NCBI GenBank assembly: GCA_946407745.1
Contig: CAMJPQ010000041.1
Coordinates: 1-32,261 of the forward strand
Source of the DNA: an uncultured Clostridia bacterium
GTDB lineage: Bacteria > Bacillota > Clostridia > Christensenellales > Aristaeellaceae
Reading direction: 5' to 3'
DNA: 32,261 bases
The notes below the pieces were generated by a model. It saw nothing but the letters and a program-made list of their open reading frames with translations, had not been told where the DNA came from and did no database searches. A program made the translations under genes and the position numbers. Shown here piece by piece: positions 16,370 through 24,250 of this stretch (position 1 is its first letter; each line of letters opens with the position of its first letter).

Positions 16370-16882
16370 ATGGCAAACCTGATCGTATATTACTCCCGCA
16401 AAGGACAGAATTATTGGAACGGCAGCATCGTGGATCTGGCCAAGGGCAACACCGAGCGCGTGGCGGAGTTCATCCAGAAAGCTGTGGGCGGCGATCTTTT
16501 TGAAATTGAAACCGTGAAGGAATACAGCAAGGATTACATGACCTGCACCGAGGAGGCCAAGGCGGAGTTGCGGGAAAATGCCCGTCCTGAGCTGAAAAAG
16601 TATCTGGATTCCATCGATCAGTATGACACCATCTTCGTGGGCTATCCCAACTGGTGGGGCACGATGCCCATGTGCGTTTATACCTTCCTGGAGCATTATG
16701 ATCTGACCGGCAAGAAGATCGTGCCCTTCTGCACCAACGAGGGCAGCGGTATGGGCGGCAGTGAACGGGAGCTGAAAAAGATCTGCCAAGGCGCGGAAAT
16801 CGCCTCCGGTCTGTCCATCCACGGGGCGGAAGCCGCCAAGAGCGAAGGCAAAGTAGCAGTGTGGGCTAAGAAAAATGTCTGA
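16370..16882 (+). CDS. Cytoplasmic flavodoxin
   Basis: The product has 170 residues. I start at ATG 16370, 8 nt after GAAAGGTGG, not at the in-frame GTG 16358 that overlaps this site. The N-terminal strand and phosphate-binding loop (LIVYYSRKGQNYWNGS...GNTERVA) and the later flavin-contact segments (GYPNWWGTMPMCVYTFLE, FCTNEGSGMGGS) match the flavodoxin-4 type of Clostridia. It probably binds FMN and carries electrons in the cytoplasm. It is the first gene after the terminator, overlaps the next gene by 8 nt, and has an exported paralogue at 17268-17870. Confidence 0.9.
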   Translation: MANLIVYYSRKGQNYWNGSIVDLAKGNTERVAEFIQKAVGGDLFEIETVKEYSKDYMTCTEEAKAELRENARPELKKYLDSIDQYDTIFVGYPNWWGTMPMCVYTFLEHYDLTGKKIVPFCTNEGSGMGGSERELKKICQGAEIASGLSIHGAEAAKSEGKVAVWAKKNV

Positions 16883-17243
16883 TCAGGAATTATGCCGGGC
16901 GGCATATATCGAAATGTATCGCGCCATGATCGCAAAGGACATTCCGGCACTATCCGCTGTATTGGATGAATCCTTCGTGCTGGTGCACATGACCGGGATG
17001 CGTCAGCCCAAGGCTGCTTTTCTGAAAGCCGTCGCCAATGGAACGCTGAATTATGCTTCGGCTGAGCATGTCAGCATGGAAGTCACGATAAGTGGAAATG
17101 CGGCCGTTCTGATCGGCAAAAGCCGGGTGCATGCCGCAGTCTTCGGCGGCGGCTGGCATACCTGGCGGTTGGAGCAGGACTTGCGGCTGGTGAAGATAAA
17201 CGAAACCTGGCGGATCACCCTGTCCGAAGCCAGTACATATTAA
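16875..17243 (+). CDS. SnoaL/NTF2-like small protein (DUF4440-like)
   Basis: The product has 122 residues in a cone-like alpha+beta pattern. Helices at residues 3-25 (LCRAAYIEMYRAMIAKDIPALS) and a domain phrase LDESFVLVHMTGMRQPKAAFLKAV are followed by strands that end WRLEQDLRLVKINETWRIT. This matches nuclear-transport-factor-2/SnoaL-like proteins, which include small isomerases, cyclases and binding proteins for hydrophobic ligands. The gene overlaps the flavodoxin gene by 8 nt, so the two are probably translationally coupled. The ligand or reaction cannot be inferred from sequence. Confidence 0.82.
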   Translation: MSDQELCRAAYIEMYRAMIAKDIPALSAVLDESFVLVHMTGMRQPKAAFLKAVANGTLNYASAEHVSMEVTISGNAAVLIGKSRVHAAVFGGGWHTWRLEQDLRLVKINETWRITLSEASTY

Positions 17244-17267
17244 AAAACGAAAAAGGAGAATGCGAAC

Positions 17268-17870
17268 ATGAAAAAGCTGATTTCCCTGATCCTTGCTGTT
17301 ATGCTGCTGTGCGCTTCTGTTCCGGCATTCGCCGAAGAAGCGCCCGCCCACGTGCTGGTGGTCTATTTCTCCCACGCCGGTGAAAATTACAACGTAGGCG
17401 TGATCGAGGAAGGCAATACCGCAAAGATGGGCAAGATCATCGCGGAGCAGATGAGCGCGGATATTTTCGAGCTGGTGCCTGTTATCCCTTATTCCAATGT
17501 GTATGATGAAGTGCTGGATCAAGCGACCAAGGAGCAGCGTACCAACGCCCGCCCTGAATACGAAGGCGAAATCGAGAATTGGGAGCAGTACGATACCGTG
17601 TTCATTGGGTTCCCCATCTGGTGGGGCAACATTCCCAACATCATCTATACCTTCATGGACAGCTATGACTTTACAGGAAAGACCGTGATTCCCTTCAACA
17701 CGCACGAGGGCAGCGGTCAGGCTCATAGCCAGCGGGATGTGACGGATTATCTGCCTGCCGCGAACGTGTTGAAAGGCCTTGCCATTCGGGGCAGCAAAGC
17801 CCAGAATGACGCGGAAGGTACCGGTACAGATGTTGTCAACTGGCTTAAAAACATCGGTCTTGCTCAGTAA
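17268..17870 (+). CDS. Exported flavodoxin
   Basis: The product has 200 residues. Residues 1-22 are a classic Sec signal peptide (MKKLISL, hydrophobic core, AFA before EE). There is no lipobox, because the only Cys is preceded by Leu. The mature part is a complete flavodoxin: VVYFSHAGENYNVGVIEEGN, GFPIWWGNIPNIIYTFMD, FNTHEGSG. It is a paralogue of the cytoplasmic flavodoxin two genes upstream. AAAGGAG precedes the ATG. Flavodoxins normally work in the cytoplasm, so this one must obtain FMN outside or carry it through in another way. It could pass electrons to an extracellular reductase. It lies 15 nt upstream of the aldo/keto reductase gene in the same operon. Confidence 0.88.
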   Translation: MKKLISLILAVMLLCASVPAFAEEAPAHVLVVYFSHAGENYNVGVIEEGNTAKMGKIIAEQMSADIFELVPVIPYSNVYDEVLDQATKEQRTNARPEYEGEIENWEQYDTVFIGFPIWWGNIPNIIYTFMDSYDFTGKTVIPFNTHEGSGQAHSQRDVTDYLPAANVLKGLAIRGSKAQNDAEGTGTDVVNWLKNIGLAQ

Positions 17871-17885
17871 CAGGAGGGTAAGTAA

Positions 17886-19019
17886 ATGATCCAGAATCCC
17901 TTTTTCCCGGAAATCCATGGAAACTTCGGCTTCGGCTGCATGCGCTTGCCCATGCAGGACGGCAAGGTGAATTATAATGAATTCTGCCGCATGGCGGACG
18001 CCTTCATTGCTTCCGGTCTCAATTACTTCGATACCGCCCATGGGTACATTGGCGGCCAGAGCGAAACCACCATCCGGGATTGCGTGGCCAAGCGCTTTGA
18101 CCGCTGCAAATTCCTTCTCACCGACAAGTTGACCACTCCTTACTTCAACAAGGAAGAGGATATCCGCCCATTCTTTGAAAACCAGCTGAAATGGTGCGGT
18201 GTGGAGTATTTTGACTTTTATCTGATGCACGCCCAGGATCGGAATAATTATCAGAAGTACAAGCGCTGCCGCGCCTATGAGACGGCATTGGAGCTGAAAA
18301 AGGAAGGGAAAATCCGTCATTTCGGCATCTCCTTCCACGATAAGGCCGAAGTGCTGGACATGATTCTGACAGAGCACCCGGAGATCGAGATCGTGCAGAT
18401 CCAGTTCAACTATGTGGACTACGAGGATGCCTCCGTGGAAAGCCGCAAGGTTTACGAGGTGTGCGAAAAGCACGGGAAACCCGTCATCGTCATGGAGCCC
18501 GTGAAGGGCGGCAGCTTGGTGAACCTGCCTGACGAAGCGGACAAAATCCTGCGGGAACTGAACGGCGGCAGCAATGCCAGCTATGCCCTGCGCTTTGCCG
18601 CTTCCTTCCCCAACATGGCCATGGTGCTCTCCGGCATGAGCAATATGGAGCAGATGCAAGACAATCTTTCCGCCATGGCGGATTTCCATCCCCTGAATGA
18701 TCAGGAAATGGAAGCCGTGCGCAAAGTGTGCGATATTTTCCACAGCCTGAACCTGGTACCTTGCACGGGTTGCCGCTATTGCGTGGAGGAAAATGAGTGT
18801 CCCAAGGGCATCCGTATCCCGGATATGTTCTCATCCCTCAATGCCCATGAAGCCTTCCATAACTGGAACACAGGATATTATTACAATAATGTCATCACTG
18901 GCGAGGGTCACGGCAAAGCCTCAGCTTGCATCCGCTGCGGCAAGTGCGAGAAGGTCTGTCCTCAGCATCTGCCCATCCGTGAATTGCTGAAGAAAGTCGC
19001 TGCAACCTTTGAGGGGTAA
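17886..19019 (+). CDS. Aldo/keto reductase with C-terminal 4Fe-4S ferredoxin domain
   Basis: The product has 377 residues and is preceded by CAGGAGGGTAAGTAA. The TIM-barrel aldo/keto reductase part has the catalytic tetrad D49 and Y54 (YFDTAHGY), K81 (LLTDKL) and H115 (LMHAQD). The C-terminal about 100 residues carry two cysteine groups (CTGCRYC ... CP near residue 295-310 and CIRCGKCEKVCP near 345), typical of bacterial ferredoxin-type AKRs. It would reduce a carbonyl, or oxidise an alcohol, with electrons from NAD(P)H or possibly from the neighbouring flavodoxins through the Fe-S clusters. There is no signal peptide, so it is cytoplasmic. The substrate is unknown; aglycone or sugar-derived aldehydes are reasonable guesses. 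Confidence 0.92.
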   Translation: MIQNPFFPEIHGNFGFGCMRLPMQDGKVNYNEFCRMADAFIASGLNYFDTAHGYIGGQSETTIRDCVAKRFDRCKFLLTDKLTTPYFNKEEDIRPFFENQLKWCGVEYFDFYLMHAQDRNNYQKYKRCRAYETALELKKEGKIRHFGISFHDKAEVLDMILTEHPEIEIVQIQFNYVDYEDASVESRKVYEVCEKHGKPVIVMEPVKGGSLVNLPDEADKILRELNGGSNASYALRFAASFPNMAMVLSGMSNMEQMQDNLSAMADFHPLNDQEMEAVRKVCDIFHSLNLVPCTGCRYCVEENECPKGIRIPDMFSSLNAHEAFHNWNTGYYYNNVITGEGHGKASACIRCGKCEKVCPQHLPIRELLKKVAATFEG

Positions 19020-19036
19020 GAGAAAGGACGAAAGAC

Positions 19037-19864
19037 ATGAAAAAGAAAGTTATGCTCGTTACCGGCGCAGGCCAAATCAGCATGGCCATAGCCCGCAGGA
19101 TCGGATTTGGAAAAAAGATCATCCTGGGCGATAAGAAGATCGAGAATGCCAACGCCATTGCCAAGATCATGAATGAAGCGGGCTATGACGTGGTGCCCTT
19201 TGAAATGGATTTGTCCAGCAGGGAAAGCATTTCAGAAATCATTGCTAAGGCACAGAAGTATGGCGAAATCAAATATCTTGTCAACGGTGCGGGCGTGTCT
19301 CCAAGTCAGGCTCCCATCGAAGCCATCCTGAAGGTTGATCTGTATGGCACCGCCGTGCTGCTGGAAGAGGTGGGCAAAGTGATCGCCGAGGGCGGCTGCG
19401 GTGTCACCATCTCCAGCCAATCCGGCTGGCGTATGCCTCATCTGACCGCAGAGCAGGACCGCCAATTGGCCATGACGCCCGCTGAAGAGCTGCTCAATCT
19501 CGAAATCCTCCAGCTGGAAAACATCCGGGATACCCTGCATGCCTACCAGATGGCCAAGCGCTGCAACGAAAAGCGTGTCATGGCGGAGTGCATTAAATGG
19601 GGCCAGCGCGGTGCTCGGCTCAATGCCATTGCCCCTGGTATCATCGTGACGCCCCTGGCCATCGATGAATTCAACGGCCCTCGTGGAGATTTCTATAAAA
19701 ACATGTTTGCCAAATGTCCCGCGGGCCGTCCCGGAACGGCGGACGAGGTAGCCAATGTGGCAGAACTCCTGATGAGCGACAAGGGCGCGTTCATTACTGG
19801 CTCCACCTTCCTTATTGATGGCGGAGCGACAAGCAGCTATTACTATGGACCGCTGCAGCCGTAA
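19037..19864 (+). CDS. Classical short-chain dehydrogenase/reductase
   Basis: The product has 275 residues. TGAGQISM near residue 9 is the cofactor motif (slightly unlike TGxxxGIG). NGAGVS is the second Rossmann signature, the catalytic Ser is in VTISSQSGW, and Y170/K174 form YxxxK in HAYQMAKR. An extra helical stretch (about residues 140-168, rich in Leu/Glu) comes before the catalytic Tyr. The C-terminus has the usual GSTFLIDGG. It is the last gene of the redox operon, 17 nt after the aldo/keto reductase. It probably oxidises or reduces a hydroxyl/keto group with NAD(P). The substrate is unknown. Confidence 0.9.
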   Translation: MKKKVMLVTGAGQISMAIARRIGFGKKIILGDKKIENANAIAKIMNEAGYDVVPFEMDLSSRESISEIIAKAQKYGEIKYLVNGAGVSPSQAPIEAILKVDLYGTAVLLEEVGKVIAEGGCGVTISSQSGWRMPHLTAEQDRQLAMTPAEELLNLEILQLENIRDTLHAYQMAKRCNEKRVMAECIKWGQRGARLNAIAPGIIVTPLAIDEFNGPRGDFYKNMFAKCPAGRPGTADEVANVAELLMSDKGAFITGSTFLIDGGATSSYYYGPLQP

Positions 19865-19867
19865 ACA

Positions 19868-19929
19868 ATTCAGCCTCTGGACCGCTTAACGCTCAGATTG
19901 AGGCGGAAGGTGAGCTGCCACCTACAAGA
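19868..19929 (+). repeat. Dispersed partial copy of the 91-bp repeat
   Basis: The segment reproduces the second half of the 91-bp unit (TTCAGCC, GGACCGCTTAACGCTCA, ATTGAGGCGGAAGGTGAGCTGCCACCTACAAG) and then the start of a next unit. Its best matches are units 2 and 3 at 15047-15228. The small stem AGGTG/CACCT replaces GGTAG/CTACC of unit 2, so pairing is kept with different bases. It lies directly after the SDR stop, and the copy family is thus found after plus-strand genes twice. An AAAGTC...GACTTT-like inverted repeat (19933-19951) follows. Confidence 0.6.
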
Positions 19930-19959
19930 AAAGTCTTTTTCACTTAAAGACAATCGGAT

Positions 19960-21111
19960 TCAAGCATCCTGCTGTTTTGATACCCATTCCAATGGCGGAA
20001 GACCATAATAATCCTTGAACGAGCGATAAAAGCTGTTGATGGTGGCAAAACCCACCAGCGGCGCGACCTGCTCCGGCGGATACTTGCGATCCAGGAGCAG
20101 CTCCGCCGCTTTTTTCATCTTCATACCGCGAATTACATCCCCAAAAGCTTCTCCGGTGCAGTCCTTCACAATGCGGCCCACCTGCTTGGGACTGTAATTG
20201 AATTTCTCCGCCACTTTCTCCAGCGTCGCCTCCTGGTAATGGGTCTGAATATAGCTGAGAATAGCGGAAAACTGATGCTTCCAGAAGAAAAACTCTGTCC
20301 TGGGCAGCCGTGCCGTGCCCTCATAGCGCCGCAGGATCAACAGGAAAAGCAAGCGCATCAGGGAGTTGATCATCTGTGGCGCATAGGGTTCTTCCAACTG
20401 ATGTTCCTGATAGATTTGCAAGAGTAAATGCCGGATCTCCGGGTCGTTATCCGTTTCAAAATACAGATAGGAGGCTGGAGCCTCTCCCTCCAGTGCGATC
20501 CGGAAAAACTTGCTCAGCAGATTATCGTCGCCCAGCTGATTCCAGAAAACCCTCTGGAATGTATTTGCCCGCATCATATAAAAGGCCAGCACGGCATCGT
20601 CAGTATAGCACGGCGTGGCATGAACAACGCCAGGCGCTACGATCAGCACAGCGCCTTCCTTAAGTACAATGACTTCGTTTTGAAAATGAATGGGACATTC
20701 TCCGGAAAAAGCATAGTACACCTGAAAATAGGTAGTTGTATGCCATTGCCCTGGAAAATAGCGCAGCATCCTCCCTACGGAGATATCCCTGCCCTGGGCC
20801 AAATATCCTTCGTCATTCTGCACAGCCAGCTCTTTTGACAGCCTGGATACTACCTTTTTACTGTCCGGCTGCGCAGCCAGCTCCGCAGCCAGGCGGGTCA
20901 TGCCGTTGTCAGGGGTGAAATACGGCAGCATGTCCTGTGTGGCTTTCTTGTGCACCTCTCCATAATGAGAAACCATCCAGGCCACATAATCAGTCAGTTC
21001 CTGAGAAGAGAGGATCGTTTCGGCAACATCAGGCCGCTCCTGCATGCACCTTTTCAGCAATCCTTCCACATAGGTCATGGGCAGATCGTCCAAACGCTCC
21101 ATTTTTGCCAA
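19960..21111 (-). CDS. AraC-family transcriptional regulator 2 (cupin sensor)
   Basis: The product has 383 residues from a TTG start at 21111. GGAGG lies 8 nt before that TTG. The alternative ATG 21126 would be nearly leaderless, because the promoter predicts transcription from about 21128; ATG 21102 is also possible. The N-terminal region contains an arabinose-binding-type cupin (YYAFSGECPIHF, LKEGAVLIVAPGVVHATPCY). The C-terminal about 100 residues are the AraC HTH (LEKVAEKFNYSPKQVGRIVKDCTGEAF; VAPLVGFATINSFYRSFKDYYGLPP). It is divergent from the second transporter-glycosidase operon and is its probable activator. Confidence 0.9.
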   Translation of the reverse strand: MAKMERLDDLPMTYVEGLLKRCMQERPDVAETILSSQELTDYVAWMVSHYGEVHKKATQDMLPYFTPDNGMTRLAAELAAQPDSKKVVSRLSKELAVQNDEGYLAQGRDISVGRMLRYFPGQWHTTTYFQVYYAFSGECPIHFQNEVIVLKEGAVLIVAPGVVHATPCYTDDAVLAFYMMRANTFQRVFWNQLGDDNLLSKFFRIALEGEAPASYLYFETDNDPEIRHLLLQIYQEHQLEEPYAPQMINSLMRLLFLLILRRYEGTARLPRTEFFFWKHQFSAILSYIQTHYQEATLEKVAEKFNYSPKQVGRIVKDCTGEAFGDVIRGMKMKKAAELLLDRKYPPEQVAPLVGFATINSFYRSFKDYYGLPPLEWVSKQQDA

Positions 21112-21134
21112 AGAAATCGCCTCCATGTCCCTAA

Positions 21135-21191
21135 ATAATAATAAACATATCCCCAAATGTCAATGACTTTTGGCTTGGCAGGCTGTAAAAT
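21135..21191. promoter_or_regulatory. Back-to-back promoters of AraC 2 and the second transporter operon
   Basis: On the minus strand TTGACA (21163-21158), a 17-bp spacer and TATTAT (21140-21135) form a near-consensus sigma-70 promoter for the AraC gene. On the plus strand ATGACT (21163-21168), a 17-bp spacer and TAAAAT (21186-21191) form a weaker promoter for the GPH operon. The two -35 boxes share a base, so one bound regulator could affect both directions. Confidence 0.6.
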
Positions 21192-21226
21192 AATATCAGA
21201 AATCAACCGGAAAGGGGTTTGCAGGA

Positions 21227-22903
21227 ATGTTGCAAAAGATCTTCGCCTCCAAGGCACTTGATTCCCGGATCAAGTCCGCCAATACCCAGAAGAGCGAGAT
21301 GTGGCTCGGCTACTTCGCTGGACCATGCTTCGTCTATATGGTTTACTATGCCGTGGCGGGCACCTACCTGACCCAGTTCTACACGGACGTGCTGGGCATG
21401 AGCGGACTGTTCCTGACACTGATGCCGCTGTTGTCCAAGATCTTCGATGCCTTCACCAACATCGTCATGGGCCGGATCATTGACAAGACGCGCACCCGTC
21501 AGGGCAAGGCGCGCCCCTGGATCGCCATTTCCGGTGTGCTGATGGCTGTTACGGGCATCCTGCTTTATCTCATCCCGCAGGCCAGCTTCGGGGTGCAGAT
21601 CGCGTGGATCATTGTAAGCTACAACCTGTTCTTCGCCCTGGCCTTTACCATCTATAACATGAGCCATGCGCTGATGGTGCCGCTGTCCACCCGCAATACC
21701 AAACAGCGTGATGGTCTGGCCATGCTGACCAGCGCGGGCATGAACATGCTGCCGGGGCTCCTGGTGACCATTATCCTGCCCCTGCTGATCCGTGCCCTGG
21801 GCGTTGGGGACGGCGCGCAGAGCGCTTGGATCAAGATGATGAGCATCATCTCAATTCTGGCCATTCCCGGCACGCTGATTGAATACTACTTCACCAAGGA
21901 GCGCGTGACCGAGGACAACATGAACAGCACCGCTGCCGTCGATCAGATCATCGACATGAAAGCTCAGTTCAAGGCATGCTTTTCCAATAAGTACTGGAAA
22001 ATAGCCATGGCTTTTGCCCTGGTGTACAATATCATGAACATCCTCCAGACAAACATCATGCCCTATTATGCCAACTGGGTGCTGGCTGACTCTGTTGCCA
22101 AAGGCACCGACCTGCAGGTGCTGATCAACGCTATCGGCCAGGCGCCGCTGGGACTGGGTATCTTCCTGCTGTGGCCGCTGGTACGCAAGTTCGGCAAGCG
22201 CAAAGTAATGATGATTGGTTTCCTCATCGGCGCGCTGGGCTGTTTGGGCGTGATGCTCAATTCCGCTCCTGACAAGTTCTCCATCGTGTTGGGGATGCTT
22301 TTCATCAAATCCATTGGTGCTATTCCCACCTATGCCATGGCAGCACAGCTGGCGGAAGCCCTGGATCACATCGAATGGGCTAACCAGTTCCGTGCCGACG
22401 GTTTCTCTGCATCCATCAACGCCATCATCGTAACCGTGACTGCCGGTCTGGGTCAGAGCATTATCCTGGGCGGCATCAGCCTGCTGGGATATATCTATCC
22501 GGAAGGCGGCGTGGAACAGGTGATCCAGCAGCCTGACAGCATCAAAACCTTCTTCATCGTATGCTTCGTTGGCGTCCCGATGCTGGGCTATCTGCTTGGC
22601 GCGCTGCTGCAGAAGTTCTTCGACGTGGAGGAGAAAATGCCGGAGATCCAGGCAGATATTATTGCCCGTCATCGCGCTGCGGTGGAAGCTGCCGGCGGCG
22701 TGTATATCTCCCCTGAAGAAAAAGCGGCCAAGGAGCTGGAAGAGCAGGAAAAGATTTCCGAGCAGAAGCGGATTGAAGAGCTGAAAGCCAAGTGCCAGAA
22801 AAAAGGCCTGAGCTTTGCCGAAGAGGAAGCAAAATATCAAGCAAAGCTGGCTGCACAAAAAGCGAAAGCGGAAGCTCGGGCTAAAAAGAGTAAAAAACAA
22901 TAA
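21227..22903 (+). CDS. GPH-family cation symporter, copy 2, with charged C-terminal tail
   Basis: The product has 558 residues with about 12 membrane segments and the family signature DAFTNIVMGRIIDKTRTRQGKARPW. It is a paralogue of the transporter at 9966-11480 (shared QQPDSI/V phrase before the last segment). Residues about 467-558 form a long cytoplasmic tail rich in Glu, Lys and Ala, probably a coiled coil (SPEEKAAKELEEQEK, KYQAKLAAQKAKAEARAKK). The tail far exceeds the short ending of copy 1. AAAGGGG lies about 9 nt before the ATG. It heads the plus-strand operon with alpha/beta hydrolase, GH1, GH2, GH78 and a GH43-type enzyme, and probably imports their glycoside substrate. Confidence 0.92.
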   Translation: MLQKIFASKALDSRIKSANTQKSEMWLGYFAGPCFVYMVYYAVAGTYLTQFYTDVLGMSGLFLTLMPLLSKIFDAFTNIVMGRIIDKTRTRQGKARPWIAISGVLMAVTGILLYLIPQASFGVQIAWIIVSYNLFFALAFTIYNMSHALMVPLSTRNTKQRDGLAMLTSAGMNMLPGLLVTIILPLLIRALGVGDGAQSAWIKMMSIISILAIPGTLIEYYFTKERVTEDNMNSTAAVDQIIDMKAQFKACFSNKYWKIAMAFALVYNIMNILQTNIMPYYANWVLADSVAKGTDLQVLINAIGQAPLGLGIFLLWPLVRKFGKRKVMMIGFLIGALGCLGVMLNSAPDKFSIVLGMLFIKSIGAIPTYAMAAQLAEALDHIEWANQFRADGFSASINAIIVTVTAGLGQSIILGGISLLGYIYPEGGVEQVIQQPDSIKTFFIVCFVGVPMLGYLLGALLQKFFDVEEKMPEIQADIIARHRAAVEAAGGVYISPEEKAAKELEEQEKISEQKRIEELKAKCQKKGLSFAEEEAKYQAKLAAQKAKAEARAKKSKKQ

Positions 22904-22915
22904 TATATGCAGTCA

Positions 22916-22946
22916 GGCAGGGTGGCCATTATGCTGCCACCCTGCC
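22916..22946 (+). terminator. GC-rich hairpin after the transporter gene, partial terminator
   Basis: GGCAGGGTGGC (22916-22926) pairs perfectly with GCCACCCTGCC (22936-22946) around a 9-nt loop. The following bases are CATGTTTTG, a weak T run. It lies between the transporter stop and the ribosome binding site of the hydrolase gene. It may attenuate downstream expression or protect the transporter mRNA end rather than stop transcription fully. Confidence 0.55.
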
Positions 22947-22970
22947 CATGTTTTGATCAGGAGTGCCGCT

Positions 22971-24236
22971 ATGAATGGATGGTTTTATGGAATCCTTGCA
23001 GCAGCCGTATTGGTATCCATAGGTTATGTGAACTATCGACGGTTCGTCCCAAGACAGAGAGCACTTGGCAGTAAAAGATACTCGTTTGACGCGAAAGACC
23101 TGCCTGTGGATACCGGAGAGCGAACATTGTTTGGACAATTGCTCATCCCGCGCGGAATACCCGGAAAACTGCCGACCGTCATTGTCAGCCATGGCCTAAA
23201 CTCAAACGGAAAAAACGCGAAATCACTGGTTGGGCAAAGCCTGGCGATGAGCGGCTTTCAAGTATACTGCTTTGATTTCTGGGGCGGAAGCCTTCACAGC
23301 AGGAGCGGCGGGAACATGTGGGATATGACCGTTTTCACCGAAAGGGATGATCTGAATGCCGTCATCGATCATATCTTAACGCTTCCGACCACAGACCCGG
23401 AGCGGTTGTTCCTGCTTGGGGAAAGCCAGGGCGGCTTCGTGACCGCTATCACCGCTGCCATGCGGCCAAAGGATATTCGCGCTGTCATCGAGTATTATCC
23501 GGCGCTTTGCATCCCTGAGGACGCAAGGAAACGGCATCACGCTGTGAAAAAAATCCCGGAAAAGGAACACCTTGGCCCCAGCGTGCTTGGCCGCGCATAC
23601 AGTGAAGCGGTCTTTGATTACGATGTATTTTCAGTGCTGCCAGGCTATACCGGTCCGGTCCTGATCATCCATGGAGATCATGATCAGGTGGTGGATATCT
23701 CCTACGGACGCAGGGCAGCGCAGACATATGCGCACGCTGAGTTTGTCTGTCTGCCGGGAGAGATTCACGGTTTTACCGCCAAGGGAAAGGAAAAAGCTGC
23801 GCTTCTCAGCTATGAGTTTCTCAGGCGCGTACTGGAAGACGATGAGCGGGAGGAAATCCTTACCATCCATGCAAAGCTGCATCCGGCTACCATGCAGCAC
23901 GAGGGTCTGTACAACATTATGACGATTCCCTTTTCCGGCAGCGCGGACAGCAAATGGTTCCATGGAGAGATTCAGCCTGGAGCGGCCGATGTGCAGCGCA
24001 GACGGCTATGGAAAACCATCCGCTTCTGCGCAGACTACACGCTGGAAGGAACGGATTATGCTGGCAATCATTGTCGTATCCATATTGTGAACACAGACGA
24101 AGGCCAAGGATGGAAGCCTGTGGTTTCCACCGACAGCAAAGCCCTGTCTTTTCTCAACGGTGGAGACTGCCGGGCAGTATTGCAGGGGCACAAGAACGAG
24201 TTGACCGTACGAATTTTCGCTAAACCGGATCAATAA
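22971..24236 (+). CDS. Membrane-anchored alpha/beta hydrolase fused to a DUF3237-like domain
   Basis: The product has 421 residues. The ATG at 22971 lies 7 nt after CAGGAG, and the longer upstream frame overlaps the transporter gene and is rejected. Residues about 5-20 are a membrane segment (YGILAAAVLVSIGYV). The hydrolase core has S152 in GESQGG, D238 in HGDHDQVVD and H266 in EIHGF. From about residue 300 a separate beta-rich domain follows (IPFSGSADSKWFHGEI, PGAADVQ, ADYTLEGTDYAGNHCRIHI), resembling DUF3237. The hydrolase may cleave an ester on an incoming glycoside. Whether it faces outside depends on topology: few charges precede the membrane segment and Arg residues follow it, which would favour the domain inside. 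Confidence 0.8.
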   Translation: MNGWFYGILAAAVLVSIGYVNYRRFVPRQRALGSKRYSFDAKDLPVDTGERTLFGQLLIPRGIPGKLPTVIVSHGLNSNGKNAKSLVGQSLAMSGFQVYCFDFWGGSLHSRSGGNMWDMTVFTERDDLNAVIDHILTLPTTDPERLFLLGESQGGFVTAITAAMRPKDIRAVIEYYPALCIPEDARKRHHAVKKIPEKEHLGPSVLGRAYSEAVFDYDVFSVLPGYTGPVLIIHGDHDQVVDISYGRRAAQTYAHAEFVCLPGEIHGFTAKGKEKAALLSYEFLRRVLEDDEREEILTIHAKLHPATMQHEGLYNIMTIPFSGSADSKWFHGEIQPGAADVQRRRLWKTIRFCADYTLEGTDYAGNHCRIHIVNTDEGQGWKPVVSTDSKALSFLNGGDCRAVLQGHKNELTVRIFAKPDQ

Positions 24237-24250
24237 GGGAGGTACAATAT

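Noticed and set aside
16950-18743. A 597-codon open frame on the minus strand across the SnoaL, flavodoxin and aldo/keto reductase genes
   Set aside because: It is antisense to three well-supported genes, is His/Gly-rich in the way typical of complements of biased codons, crosses their intergenic gaps and has no ribosome binding site.
22815-22970. Longer N-terminus for the alpha/beta hydrolase overlapping the transporter
   Set aside because: The extension is the transporter tail read in another frame plus a hairpin. ATG 22971 has a proper ribosome binding site and begins a membrane segment.
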